Source: Imbricaverruca yamaguchii (Eukaryota; Arthropoda; Thecostraca; Neoverrucidae). From it: a stretch of 64,000 nt of DNA. The notes below the pieces were generated by a model. The model saw nothing but the letters and a program-made list of their open reading frames with translations. It had not been told where the DNA came from and did no database searches. The position numbers were made by a program, and so were the translations under genes. The stretch's first letter is position 1. Each line of letters begins with the position of its first letter. Of this stretch, positions 23,858-34,498 are shown in pieces. Where the stretch lies: positions 4,758,501 through 4,822,500 of the forward strand of contig JAOTOL010001661.1 in the NCBI GenBank assembly GCA_034440575.1, given 5' to 3'.

Positions 23858-24893
23858 GCCAGTTCCCTGCAGTATCGTCCCCGGCCAGTTCCCTGCAGTA
23901 TCGTCCCAGGCCAGTTCCCTGCAGTATCGTCCCCGGCCAGTTCACTGCAGTATCGTCCCCGGCCAGTTCCCTGCAGTATCGCCTCCGGCCAGTTCCCTGC
24001 AGTATCGTCCCCGGCCAGTTCCCTGCAGTATCGTCCCCGGCCAGTTCCCTGCGGTATCGTCCCCGGCCAGTTCCCTGCAGTATCGTCCCCCCGCCAGTTC
24101 CCTGCAGTATCGTCCCCGGCCAGTTCCCTGCAGTATCGTCCCCGGCCAGTTCCCTGCAGTATCGCCTCCGGCCAGTTCCCTGCAGTATCGCCTCCGGCCA
24201 GTTCCCTGCAGTATCGCCTCCGCCCAGTTCCCTGCAGTATCGTGCCCGGCCAGTTCCCTGCAGTATCGTCCCCGGCCAGTTCCCTGCAGTATCGTCCCCG
24301 GCCAGTTCCCTGCATAGTATCGTCCCCGGCCAGTTCCCTGCAGTATCTGTTCCCCCGGCCAGTTCCCTGCAGTATCGTCCCCGGCCAGTTCCCTGCAGTA
24401 TCGTCCCCGGCCAGTTCCCTGCAGTATCGTCCCCGGCCAGTTCCCTGCAGTATCGTCCCCGGCCAGTTCCCTGCAGTATCGTCCCCGGCCAGTTCCCTGC
24501 AGTATCGTCCCCGGCCAGTTCCCTGCAGTATCGTCCCCGGCCAGTTCCCTGCAGTATCGTCCCCGGCCAGTTCCCTGCAGTATCGCCTCCGGCCAGTTCC
24601 CTGCAGTATCGTCCCCGGCCAGTTCCCTGCAGTATCGTCCCCGGCCAGTTCCCTGCAGTATCGTCCCCGGCCAGTTCCCTGCAGTATCGTCCCCGGCCAG
24701 TTCCCTGCAGTATCGTCCCCGGCCAGTTCCCTGCAGTATCGTCCCCGGCCAGTTCTCGCCCCGGCCAGTTCCCTGCAGTATCGTCCCCGGCCAGTTCCCT
24801 GCAGTATCGTCTTCCCTGCAGTATCGTCCCCGGCCAGTTCCCTGCAGTATCGTCCCCGGCCAGTTCCCTGCAGTATCGTCCCCGGCCAGGACC
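23858..24893. repeat. Minisatellite, unit 26 bp, about 40 copies
   Basis: Near-perfect head-to-tail copies of CGGCCAGTTCCCTGCAGTAT plus CGTCCC. Each contains a PstI site (CTGCAG). The main variants are TCGCCTCC for TCGTCCCC and a few partial units near 24315, 24350, 24760 and 24810. The unit has no stop in any frame on either strand, so frames of 400-420 codons appear in both directions; these are not genes. Confidence 0.98.
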
Positions 24894-25064
24894 CATCGAC
24901 GAGATGGTGTCGGTGGATGGCGCCCCCCGTGCGGGTCTGGATCCCGCTACTTGGGCCTGGCTCCAACAATTCCAATAATCGTGCGACTGCATAAATGATC
25001 ACGTGCGATTGCGTATTCGTGATTGGACTGCTTGCCGCCTGGCCCAGAGGTCAGGCGGCAGTTG
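24894..25064. other. Short spacer between arrays
   Basis: No feature seen. Confidence 0.3.
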
Positions 25065-25340
25065 GCATCAGCTTACAGCCAGCATCCGCCAGTGTGCCTG
25101 TGTAGCTACAACCAGCATCCGCCAGTGTGACTGTGTAGCTACAGCCAGCATCCCCCAGTGTGCCTGTGTAGCTACAGCCAGCATCCGCCAGTGTGACTGT
25201 GTAGCTACAGCCAGCATCCGCCAGTGTAACTGTGTAGCTACAGCCAGCATCCGACAGTGTAACTGTGTAGTTACAGCCAGCATCCGCCAGTGTGACTGTG
25301 TAGCTACAGCCGGTATCCACCAGTGTGAATGTGTAGCTAC
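25065..25340. repeat. Minisatellite, unit 33 bp, about 8 copies
   Basis: Copies with core GCCAGCATCCGCCAGTGTG then ACTGTGTAGCTACA. With a unit of 11 codons the array stays open on both strands, which explains the short Cys-rich frames. Confidence 0.95.
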
Positions 25341-25391
25341 AGTACGTAGCACGTGCCTACGTTGACATAACGTTGGCATGTTTCATTCTGG

Positions 25392-25467
25392 TGTCATTTG
25401 TAGGCTGCAGCAGTGCAGGTGTCAGCTGATGTCATTTGTAGGCTGTAGCAGTGCAGGTGTCAGCTGG
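25392..25467. repeat. Two-copy tandem repeat, unit 38 bp
   Basis: TGTCATTTGTAGGCTG(C/T)AGC starts copies at 25392 and 25430; only one or two differences between them. Confidence 0.9.
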
Positions 25468-26459
25468 GTGAACTGTCTCGCTGGTGACTGGCATGTGCCA
25501 GATTATCTGATAATCGGGCACGATTGCTAATATCACAGTGAAGACCCTCGACTGAAGAGTTGTATGCATAGTTCGAGAGGGTTAGCTACATGCTCACCAG
25601 TTGGAGAACTCTTTACATGGACTATTGCTTTGCGCTCCCAGGACCTTTGAACTCTTGGCTGCCAAAGGAAATGAAACAATGCAGATATGCCCCTGTTTCT
25701 TAACATGTACTGAAACACATTATCAAACTTAGGAATATACCAATAAGCATTCAATCACAAACGAAACTGTTTTTATGCTCGTGAAAGTGCTTGCAATATA
25801 TCACACTTAGCCAACCGAGCATCACTTATGGTTAAATTACGCCCGTCCAGAAAAAGTCCAAGAGCACACCCAATGATCTCCCGGCCCTCCTCAGTTTTTT
25901 TTTGCAAGGCAACGCCCATGCGTCCGTCAACCTGTCGATCTGAGATGAGATTAGTCCGGCACAGACGCTGCGGCACGGATCACAATGAGTCGCAGTCGAA
26001 GCGATGCCCGCCGTGCCGATCGATCGCCGCTTCCCTGGAATTGAACGCACGCTCCCCGGAAGTCTCTCAGATGGTCTCTCCGTCGAACTGAGCCACCCGT
26101 GGTGTGTCACGAGCCGAAAGGTCACGTGTCACCAGTCTGCGCAGTTCACTGCCACTTGTCGCTCCAACAATGGCAGTGTTTCCTCCAGGGAGGTCGACAG
26201 AGGGAAGCAGTAGTTCCAAGAAATGTTGATGCCTAACTAGATTTCGCACATAAAATTGAACTGACTGCCTGAAATGTTCAGTGCAGCGCAGTTTGGGGGA
26301 GGGTAGTGTGGCAACCAGACCCCGCGATACTGGCATATGCATGTCAGAATTGTCAAACATGTGATAGTCATGTTTACTGTCGCATGTCTTTAGCTACTTG
26401 GTTAAAGACCGCGAAAAGTTGAGGCTCATGGTCACATTGGTGGACGGTGGCCCTAAAGG
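25468..26459. other. No gene seen
   Basis: Unique sequence. Overlapping frames at 25828-26091 (plus) and 25832-26125 (minus) show no recognisable domain. Confidence 0.35.
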
Positions 26460-27015
26460 CTGACAAGACCAGGACCTGACGACCTGACTATAGACTGCCC
26501 GGACCATGGCCTGACGACATGACTCCAGACTGCCCGGACCAGGGCCTGACGACATGACTCCAGACTGCCCGGACCAGGACCTGATGACATGACTCCAGAC
26601 TGCCCGGACCATGGCCTGACGACATGACTCCAGACTGCCCGGACCAGGACCTGACGACATGACTCCAGACTGCCCGGACCAGGACCTGATGACATGACTC
26701 CAGACTGCCCGGACCAGGACCTGGCGACATGACTCCAGACTGCCCGGACCAGGACCTGATGACATGACTCCAGACTGCCCGGACCAGGACCTGACGACAT
26801 GACTCCAGACTGTACGGACCAGGATCTGACTCCAGACTGCCCGGACCAGGACCTGACGACATGACTCCAGACTGTCCGGACCAGGACCTGACGACATGAC
26901 TCCAGACTGCCCGGACCAGGACCTGACGACATGACTCCAGACTGCCCGGACCAGGACCTGACGACATGACTCCAGACTGCCCGGACCAGGACCTGATGAC
27001 ATGACTCCAGACCAG
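26460..27015. repeat. Minisatellite, unit 35 bp, first array
   Basis: About 16 copies with core CTCCAGACTGCCCGGACCAG then GACCTGACGACATGA. One copy near 26820 lacks the ACGACATG part (25-26 bp unit). The same unit forms a second array at 28996-30270. Minus-strand open frames of about 200 codons are repeat translations with a 35-residue period. Confidence 0.97.
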
Positions 27016-28995
27016 GGTGGGAATTTTGGGCCTCTCCTGGAGTATGGAGACCTAAGGACATTTTATTCTCCAGGATTGTGACTGCAAATGTTGAACTTTT
27101 TTATTCTCCGAATGAAACGTGCCAATTTATGGATGACATTTTGCTTCCAGGATCTCAGTACAGCTCCAACAATGCAGTTGCAGTTTCCAGTCCATCATAC
27201 AAATTAGAAGCCTGGACAACAGAACAGAAGAGTATGGCATAGCAGGTCATAAGGCATGAAATGCAGGTTGCAGTCAATTGCCCAGGAATCATATCATGTT
27301 ATATCAGAATACCTACAAGTTTGTGGTGGTTGTTTCGATTGCATTGTGCATGTGTCAAACAAACTATGTCCTGGCTCAGTCTAAGCCCCAATCAAGGCCG
27401 AACTCGCGGGGGTTACTCAGGTAATCGTTGGTGTGCACGATGCCTCCAAATCCGAACGAAACAAAAGCATCGACATAGCATAGAAACAATAGAGAACAAA
27501 ATAATGTAAATTTCGGAACTAGTTATTACCTCAGCCAATTAATTACTCTCCAGGATATTTTCACACTGGCAGGACGGCGGCCCAGCACAATCACTCTGTA
27601 ACCACAGATCAATCGTCATTCGGCTTGCGCCAATCTCGTCTCATTCTAAATAACAAAGATATGAGGGATTAGGTTTTCGTATGTCTTCAGAATTCTGTCG
27701 AAATGACGCTTCAGAAGGAAATATTGGAATATACCACGATTCTTCTTCATAATTCCGAGAAATACTGGCGTTACACCAAAAAATCTCCATTACGAAACCT
27801 CTCGTCTTGCTGCCATATCTTGCGACCATAGTGGAACTCGAAATATGCACAACGACGTCATATACTCGCATATCGGACCCGAGGTCCTGTTCTCCAGCCG
27901 CATTCCAATCGGAGACTACCGGAGAACGTAATTCTGGACATCTCAGACAGTTTTCAGTAATTCTGTTAATTTCATGAAATAGAGCATTCAATTTCGAATT
28001 GAAATGCATAAAATAGCACCAGCTAGCGAACTTCATTGATGGCAGAAGACCTATTTTTGGGAGCCATGTAAATGCTTAAAAAAATGCAAAAGACCTTGGG
28101 TTACTTTGGTATGAATTCCACCTCAATTCGCAAAACTACAGTAACCCATCAAGAGAAAAGCATCTGAATAGTAGTTTTATCACTTCAGCAACTGCAGTAA
28201 CTGTGCATGTACGGAGTTATTACGTTCTCCGGGCCATTTATGGTCACAATTAGACGTCATTTAAAATAGTTACGAAAAATCTATCATTTCATCATTTGAC
28301 CACCCTTGGATACGTCGCCGTTAGGACAGGACAATATCCGTACTAGAGTAGGAGAATTAACAAATTATTGGGACGGTCTCGCCCGATTCATGTTTTGATC
28401 TAGGATAAAGACAACGTAATTTCATGATTAGGAACATATATCTTCAGTGTATTGATTCCTATATAACTGAAGAAAAAGGTAACACCGTATTGACGTATGA
28501 ATTCCTATTAAAGGCGACAGAAATTGAGGTCAAGCAGCGGTCTTGAAATTGTGTAAATATTGCAGTCATGTTTACACAGCGACCACACTTTGACCGCGCG
28601 TTTCGCCTCGCTGCTTTGTCCGCTTCCCTTTGCGCGAAGATCTTTGTCTCGATTGGTTGGGTATACTCGGGTTGAGACAAAGTTTTGAGAGCTTTCCGGA
28701 GAAAAACCTAGTAAGTGCGAGTGAATTAAGTGGGCGTAATTGAAGTGACTTAGGGTCCAGTAAAGGGGTGTAAGTATGCTTGTAAGTAAGCGGCTTGTAC
28801 GCTTTTCAGCAATCATCTTTTTTTGGGGGGCTCCGACACCAGTAGCTTTCTGTTTTTTTTAGGGGGGGGTGGGGTCTGAGGCCATTTTTTTTATTCTCCG
28901 ACTCCATGGGCAGGAATATCTTCTTTTTCTTGGAGGGCTCCGTTACAAATTTTTTATTCTCCGACTCCAGGTCAGCGAACCACTTTTCCCACGCT
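27016..28995. other. No gene seen; spacer between two arrays of one repeat
   Basis: Mostly AT-rich unique sequence. TTTTTTATTCTCCG occurs near 27099 just right of the first array, and near 28886 and 28950 (extended to TTATTCTCCGACTCCA) just left of the second. Poly-G and poly-T tracts lie at 28815-28895. No sustained reading frame. Confidence 0.45.
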
Positions 28996-30270
28996 GCTCC
29001 AGACTGCCCGGACCAGGACCTGACGACATGACTCCAGACTGCCCGGACCAGGACCTGATGACATGACTACAGACTGCCCGGACCAGGGCCTGACGACATG
29101 ACTCCAGACTGCCCGGACCAGGACCTGACGACATGACTCCAGACTGCCCGGACCAGGACCTGACGACAGGACTCCAGACTGCCCGGACCAGGACCCGACG
29201 ACCTGACTCTAGACTGTCCGGACCAGGGCCTGACTCCAGACTGCCCGGAAAAGGACCTGACGACATGACTCCAGACTGTCCGGACCAGAACCTGACGACA
29301 TGACTCCAGACTTCCCCGGACCATGGCCTGACGACATGACTCCAGACTGCCCGGACCAGGACCTGACGACATGACTCCAGACTGCCCGGGCCAGGGTCTG
29401 ACGACATGAATCCAGACTGCCCGGACCATGGCCTGACACTAGACTTCCCGGACCAGGACCTGACGACTTGACTCCAGACTGCCCGGGCCAGGGTCTGACG
29501 ACATGAATCCAGACTGCCCGGACCAGGACCTGACGACATGACTCCAGACTGCCCAGACCAGGACCTGACGACAGGACTCCAGACTGCCCGGACCAGGGCC
29601 TGACTCCAGACTGCCCGGACCAGGACCCGACGACCTGACTCTAGACTTCCAGGACCAGGGCCTGACTCCAGACTGCCCGGACCAGGACCTGACGACATGA
29701 CTCCAGACTGCCCGGACCAGGGTCTGACGACATGACTCCAGACTGCCCGGGCCAGGGCCTGGCGACATGACTCCAGACTGCCCGGACCAGGACCTGACGA
29801 CATGACTCCAGACTGTCCGGACCAGGGCCTGACTCCAGACTGTCCGGACCAGGGTCTGACAACCTGACTCCAGACTGCCCGGACCAGAACCTGACGACAT
29901 GACTTCAGGCTTCCCCGGACCAGGCCTGACGACATGACTCCAGACTGCCCGGACCATGGCCTGACTCTAGACTTCCTAGATCAGGACCTGACGACTTGAC
30001 TCCAGACTGCCCGGGCCAGGGTCTGACGACATGAATCCAGACTGCCCGGACCAGGATCTGACGACATGACTCCAGACTGCGAGGACCAGGACCTGACTCC
30101 AGACTGCCCGGACCAGGACCTGACGACATGACTCCAGACTGCCCGGACCAGGACCTGACGACATGACTCCAGACTGCCCGGACCAGGGCCTGGCGACATG
30201 ACTCCAGACTGCCCGGACCAGGGTCTGACGACATGACTCCAGACTGCCCGGATCAGGATCTGACGGCCTC
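28996..30270. repeat. Minisatellite, unit 35 bp, second array
   Basis: About 36 copies of the same unit as 26460-27015, including several shortened units that lack ACGACATG (near 29225, 29600, 29825, 30095). A block containing ACGACTTGACTCCAG and a following ATGAATCCAG occurs at about 29461 and again at about 29989, so a piece of about 528 bases has been duplicated within the array. Confidence 0.97.
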
Positions 30271-30679
30271 AGTTCAGACTGTCCGCACCACGGAACAAGC
30301 GACTAGATCTGACGGAACGCGTTCCCACATCCCGTGCCGGCGGGAACAATTCAAAATTCAGCCCAAACAGCGTCAAATCAGCCAGGATCGTATCAGGTTT
30401 GTCGCTAGTCGCTTCCTTCGCGGCGGTTGAGGCTGCATAATTTCATGTTCAATGGGACTGATTAATGGCGTTCCGAGTATACTTACTTAACCAGCAGAAG
30501 CATCTCAGTTTAGCTAACGATTTCCTCTTGGCAGTTTATACGTCGACGGTGTGAATGTATAGTACTATCGAAGATGTTTTTTCTTTCTTTCTTTTTCATG
30601 TTTACCATTTGAGGACGTGTTTACCATTAGCTTCTTGGTGACCGCGTGTGAGAACGTGGGATAATGCGTGAGATTCTGA
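30271..30679. other. No gene seen
   Basis: Unique sequence with a T-rich stretch near 30571-30600. Confidence 0.3.
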
Positions 30680-30719
30680 AAGAGATGAGCGAGAGTGAGA
30701 GAGCTAGAGAGCCAGAGAG

Positions 30720-30750
<31 letters not shown>
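30680..30750. repeat. (GA)n microsatellite
   Basis: Interrupted GA run, purest at 30713-30750. Confidence 0.95.
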
Positions 30751-31433
30751 CACAGCATATTTGTCTGTTTTTGGTATCCCAACCGTTGGAGCCTGCAAGG
30801 TCTGGTTTGGACGTTCTTTTTCCTTCCCCGCGACCAGCCAAGATCTGGGCGTGTTCTCACCGATGGTGGCTGCAATTTGCCGCTCGTGTCAGACGGCGTG
30901 GACAGTGTTTAGCCACTCACTTCCACTTGCCTTCGGTTTGACCGCACGCCTTCAAACGCCTCAATCACCTGACCTGCAGCGCCGTTTTCTCGTCCTGCCG
31001 CTCCTCGATAGCAGCTGGTACCAGCATGAAAGGCGCTGAAGTTGGGCAGGCGCAATATGCCGGCGAGCTGCGGGACTATCCTGCTAACGCTGCAGGTACA
31101 GCATCGGCCACCGAACAGCCAAAGGTAGCTGGTGGACCGACCGCAGCCGCATTCTTCTGGTAGCCCGTGCAGGCAGGCGTCGTACCTCAAACGCTATGCG
31201 CAGTGGCAGGTAATCGAATCGGAATACGTGTATTGTGGTCGATCCAGAAAATGCTTCAGCCAGTCCATTGCCGCACGCAACCTTTCAGCACGGGCGCCGG
31301 CCCACATCTGAGGCTGCCACACTCGACTCGGGGGAGGGGGGGTGTATAGGTCACGTGGTGCGTAACGTCACGGCGACAACCGCCATTGGCTGATGTCGAT
31401 TGGGAGTATATCAGGATAGACATTCCGGTGAGA

Positions 31434-31437
<4 letters not shown>
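30751..31437. other. No gene seen
   Basis: At 30974-30998 CTGCAGCGCCGTTTTCTCG matches the subterminal part of the candidate inverted-repeat element end at 33936-33983. No domain is recognisable in the short frames here. Confidence 0.35.

Positions 31438-31488
<51 letters not shown>
31438..31488. repeat. (TA)n microsatellite
   Basis: About 50 bases of pure TA. Confidence 0.97.
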
Positions 31489-31493
<5 letters not shown>

Positions 31494-31671
31494 TAAACGG
31501 AAAGAGTGCATCAGGCTCTGAGTGTGGAAATCAGAACATGAAATGTTGCTTTTCATCGTGGAACGCTGTCTCACACGTTGTGGAGACTATTTGGTTAAAA
31601 TTATAGCAAAAAGAATTGAAAACGGATCTGGCTCTGAGTGGAAAAAACTGGAATACGAATCACGCCGGCCT

Positions 31672-31766
31672 GGCAGGCCAGGTCAGTGCAGACCAGGTCA
31701 GGGCAGGTCAGGTCAGTGCAGACCAGGTCCGGGCAGGTCAGGTCCGGGCAGGTCAGTTCCGGGTGT
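31672..31766. repeat. Short minisatellite, GGCAGGTCAGGTC type
   Basis: CAGGTCAGTGCAGACCAGGT and GGCAGGTCAGGTC phrases alternate; unit lengths are 10 and about 31 bases. It ends directly at the inferred left end of the element at 31770. Confidence 0.8.
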
Positions 31767-32074
31767 GGCTTAAGCCCGGTTCACACTCCGACAGACCGAA
31801 ACGGATAAGAAACTTTCTTGTCTGCAGAACAAGAACGGCAGAAGTTGGGCATATGGTAACATCGGAAATATTCAAGACGCGAATTGGTAACAACGGATGT
31901 GTCCCTTACTTACGCTCGGTTTACGAAAGTGGCGCACCTCACTCACTGCTTGTGAGGTGCGTGAGGTGTGTTGGTCTTTGTGAATTTAATTGTGGACTGG
32001 CTTGTATTAATTAAGCGTCGAGGATTACGTGCTGAAAATGGAAGAAAACTATTTGCTTTTACTCATGCTTCTGG

Positions 32075-32605
32075 ATGATGCCTGACCCAGAAAGAGCTGG
32101 GTACGCCCTATATCTATATCTGAGTGAAGACATATTCAATTTCTTTAATATGTCCTCATATGCCAGGTTGCTCATACCATTAACCATTTTTGTTGCCCTC
32201 TTTTGTACTCAATCTAAAAACCAACAATCTTTTTCATTACTAGGGGACAAAGCTTGAACACAGTATTGCAAAAGTGACCCGACATATGCATAGTAAAGCT
32301 TGATGACTTCATTTTTATATGGTGCATTCCTATTTATTTCCCCAAGCATTCAATGCCTTCTTCCTGGCTTCTTTGTATGTTCTGATGACCTCAGTTTTGT
32401 GTCAGCAATAGCACCTACATCATCCTGTTGAATCATAGATAGTATTTGGCCACCCATTAAGTATGGATCCCTGATATGTTGCCTACATACAAGCATGATA
32501 TTGAACTTATCAAAGTGAAACCTCATTTGTCACCTTGGACCACTTCACAAGCTTGTCTCTCTTTCTGCAGCAAGGCCTGCTTATTTTCCCCGTTATTGCC
32601 CTGGA
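32075..32605 (-). pseudogene. CR1-like LINE reverse transcriptase fragment, antisense
   Basis: Read on the minus strand this matches, phrase by phrase, the CR1-like element at 40260-40690: GCTTGTGAAGTGGTCC, CCATACTTAATGGGTGGCC, GAAGTCATCAAGCTTTACTA, AAAAAGATTG(T)TGG and AAAATGGTTAATGG. Translated pieces include KMVNGMSNLAYED, the region just after the reverse transcriptase catalytic core. It carries several indels and stops and lacks everything upstream and the 3' end, so it is a dead internal fragment of the same LINE family. Confidence 0.85.
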
Positions 32606-33730
32606 GACCGAAATAGTTCAGCAGTCGGAATAGTGTAGTCATAATGAAGTCATACTGAATGTGACACATGTGGGTATACCATACTCAATGTGGTAATGGT
32701 ATATTAGCATCATTTTGCATTTTTTGGGCCTTGCCTCCCAAAAATGCAAAACTCCAGTACACCCCACTGAACATATTTCCAATTAATGTTAAATGAAGCT
32801 CATGTTTGTGACGTTAGATCATTAAATGCAATAATGAAGTGTCTAATGATTGTTAGGCTGGCTAACAGGCTTGCCAAATAACAGCTAGACTTGGCCGTTT
32901 ATTTGATATTATATTAGCACACCATCCATGCCACCAATAAGCAAATAGAGCAACCAAAACTAATCATATACTTAGCAAGTGCTGCCATTATAGAGTGATA
33001 GGTAGTAGGCAGGTAGCTACCTACTTATGGGAAGAGGGGTGGGGGATTCTGAACACTAAGTGCAGCATGAAACAAATAGCACTTGCTTTTGTATTGCTGA
33101 ATCAGTAATTGTACTGTGTTTACTAGACACAGAAATGAACAAGCTGTCCGTATTCAAACAATTCCTTTCAATGCTCTAACCACTTGCAATGAGCAACTTC
33201 CAAACAGATAATTATATTGTAATGGTGTGCCATATTGTGAGCACAAAAATGTTGCAGAATTAACTCACTGTAGTTGTTGTGGTACAAGCTATTAGTAGCC
33301 ACTAAAAAATGCTGGTGTAATTGCAAAAAACAAATATTGAAAGTCACTTCCTAATAGTTTCCTTAATCCTTAAGCTCCTGGACACCTAAAATGGCACCTG
33401 TGAACTTCACTAGCTCCATACACAAACAAAATTGTATAACTATGCAGTCAGACCTTCATATTTTGGTAGAGACAGGTCCATCATTTATGAGTACCACCAT
33501 ATTTTTGTTATTTGTATGCTGAATATGATGTAGGAAGCATCCAAAAGTAGGTGTTCAGGAAATAAAACATGTTCAGATACAACCCCTCTTCCCTATAATA
33601 TTAAAGCAAATCGAGCATCCAAAACACATACAACCAATGCGGTGCTTCAGTATAGACCATCTTTGGCTGAAATATTGAGCAAATACTTCACCTCCATCCC
33701 CAGAGTTCACCTATCTCTCAACGGTACCAC
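32606..33730. other. No gene seen; AT-rich, with a small hairpin at 32713-32751
   Basis: TTTTGCATTTTTTGGG (32713-32728) and CCCAAAAATGCAAAA (32737-32751) form inverted arms around an 8-base loop. The rest is AT-rich with many stops in all frames. Confidence 0.5.
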
Positions 33731-33983
33731 TTGCTCCGTGTTCGCCGACAACAGAACACCACGAGGCCGACACAAAAGTTGACTTCAGTCAAACTTTTCT
33801 TGTTCGTGCCAAACGGCGCCGTTTCTCGTCTGACCCATCTTCGATTCAAGCCGCCAAGGCCAGAGCCAAAACTGCCGGTGCTGTCGCTTACCATATTTGG
33901 TCACGTGACGTCATGAAATTTCAGGCGAGCGGCCTGCAGCGCCGTTTCTCATCCTGTCCTGTCGCGGTGTGGACCGGGCTTTA

Positions 33984-34258
33984 CACTTCCAGTCATCGTC
34001 GCAGTCGCACACAAACCAGCCGAGGTAGATTTGAAGGTCACAGGCCGAGCGAAGGCACGCGGCAGCCCGCTCACAACGATGTCGGGGAGGAATGGTGACG
34101 ACGTTCGAACTAATTGCTGTTGTGTGATTTGTTCCATTAATTTGATCTGTTTTTCCATTAAGCAATGCGACGTGTCGCGAGACAGCGGCCGGATTTTCAC
34201 ATTTTTCACATGACAAATTATTTAGCGCTATGGCGAGGAACATATTATTTCATCAATA
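33984..34258. other. No gene seen
   Basis: Spacer between the candidate inverted-repeat element and a foldback element. TTTTTCACATGACAAATTA at about 34203 has a diverged direct copy at about 34509, on the other side of the foldback. Confidence 0.35.
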
Positions 34259-34498
34259 TCCTATGATGACATTCCTTCCATGATTAGAAGAAGAAAAACT
34301 GTTGAAAGTTACTTGATCTTGGTTTATATTCGGGTACAGCCCTACGTCAAACCACAAAATAGGCAGTCTTATTTTGTTTTGTTTTTTGCTTATTTTTTGT
34401 GCTCTGACGTAGGGTTGTGACCTGAATATAAGCCAAGATCAAGTAACTTTCGACTGTTTTCTTCTTCTTCTAATCACCGAGAAAAGGTCATCATAGGA
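34259..34498. mobile_element. Foldback (MITE-like) inverted repeat
   Basis: Two arms of about 105-110 bases face each other across a loop of roughly 20 bases. Left-arm phrases TCCTATGATGAC, TTAGAAGAAG, GAAAGTTACTTGATCTTGG and CCCTACGTCA all recur as reverse complements in the same order on the right (34388-34498). Arms differ at about one position in six plus small indels. There is no open frame. It could be a non-autonomous DNA element or the template of a long RNA hairpin. I see no clean target duplication. Confidence 0.75.

Larger units (their letters stand above)
31770..33983. mobile_element. Candidate element bounded by inverted repeats
   Basis: The left edge reads TTAAGCCCGGTTCACACTCC (31770) followed by GACAGACC and later GATAAGAAAC. 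The right edge read on the minus strand from 33983 is TAAAGCCCGGTCCACACCGC, then GACAGGAC and GATGAGAAAC. About 34 of 41 positions agree, in inverted orientation, as expected of terminal inverted repeats of a DNA transposon about 2.2 kb long. TTAA at the left edge would suit a piggyBac-like target, but the right edge has TTTA. No transposase frame is visible, and the interior holds an antisense CR1 piece. Two independent insertions of related ends are the alternative. Confidence 0.42.

Noticed and set aside
23724..24994. Open frames of 400-422 codons on both strands
   Set aside because: They are the 26-bp minisatellite read in different frames; the unit simply lacks stop codons.
26394..30234. 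Minus-strand frames of 100-330 codons with Trp, Ser and Arg
   Set aside because: Translations of the 35-bp arrays with a 35-residue period in every frame.
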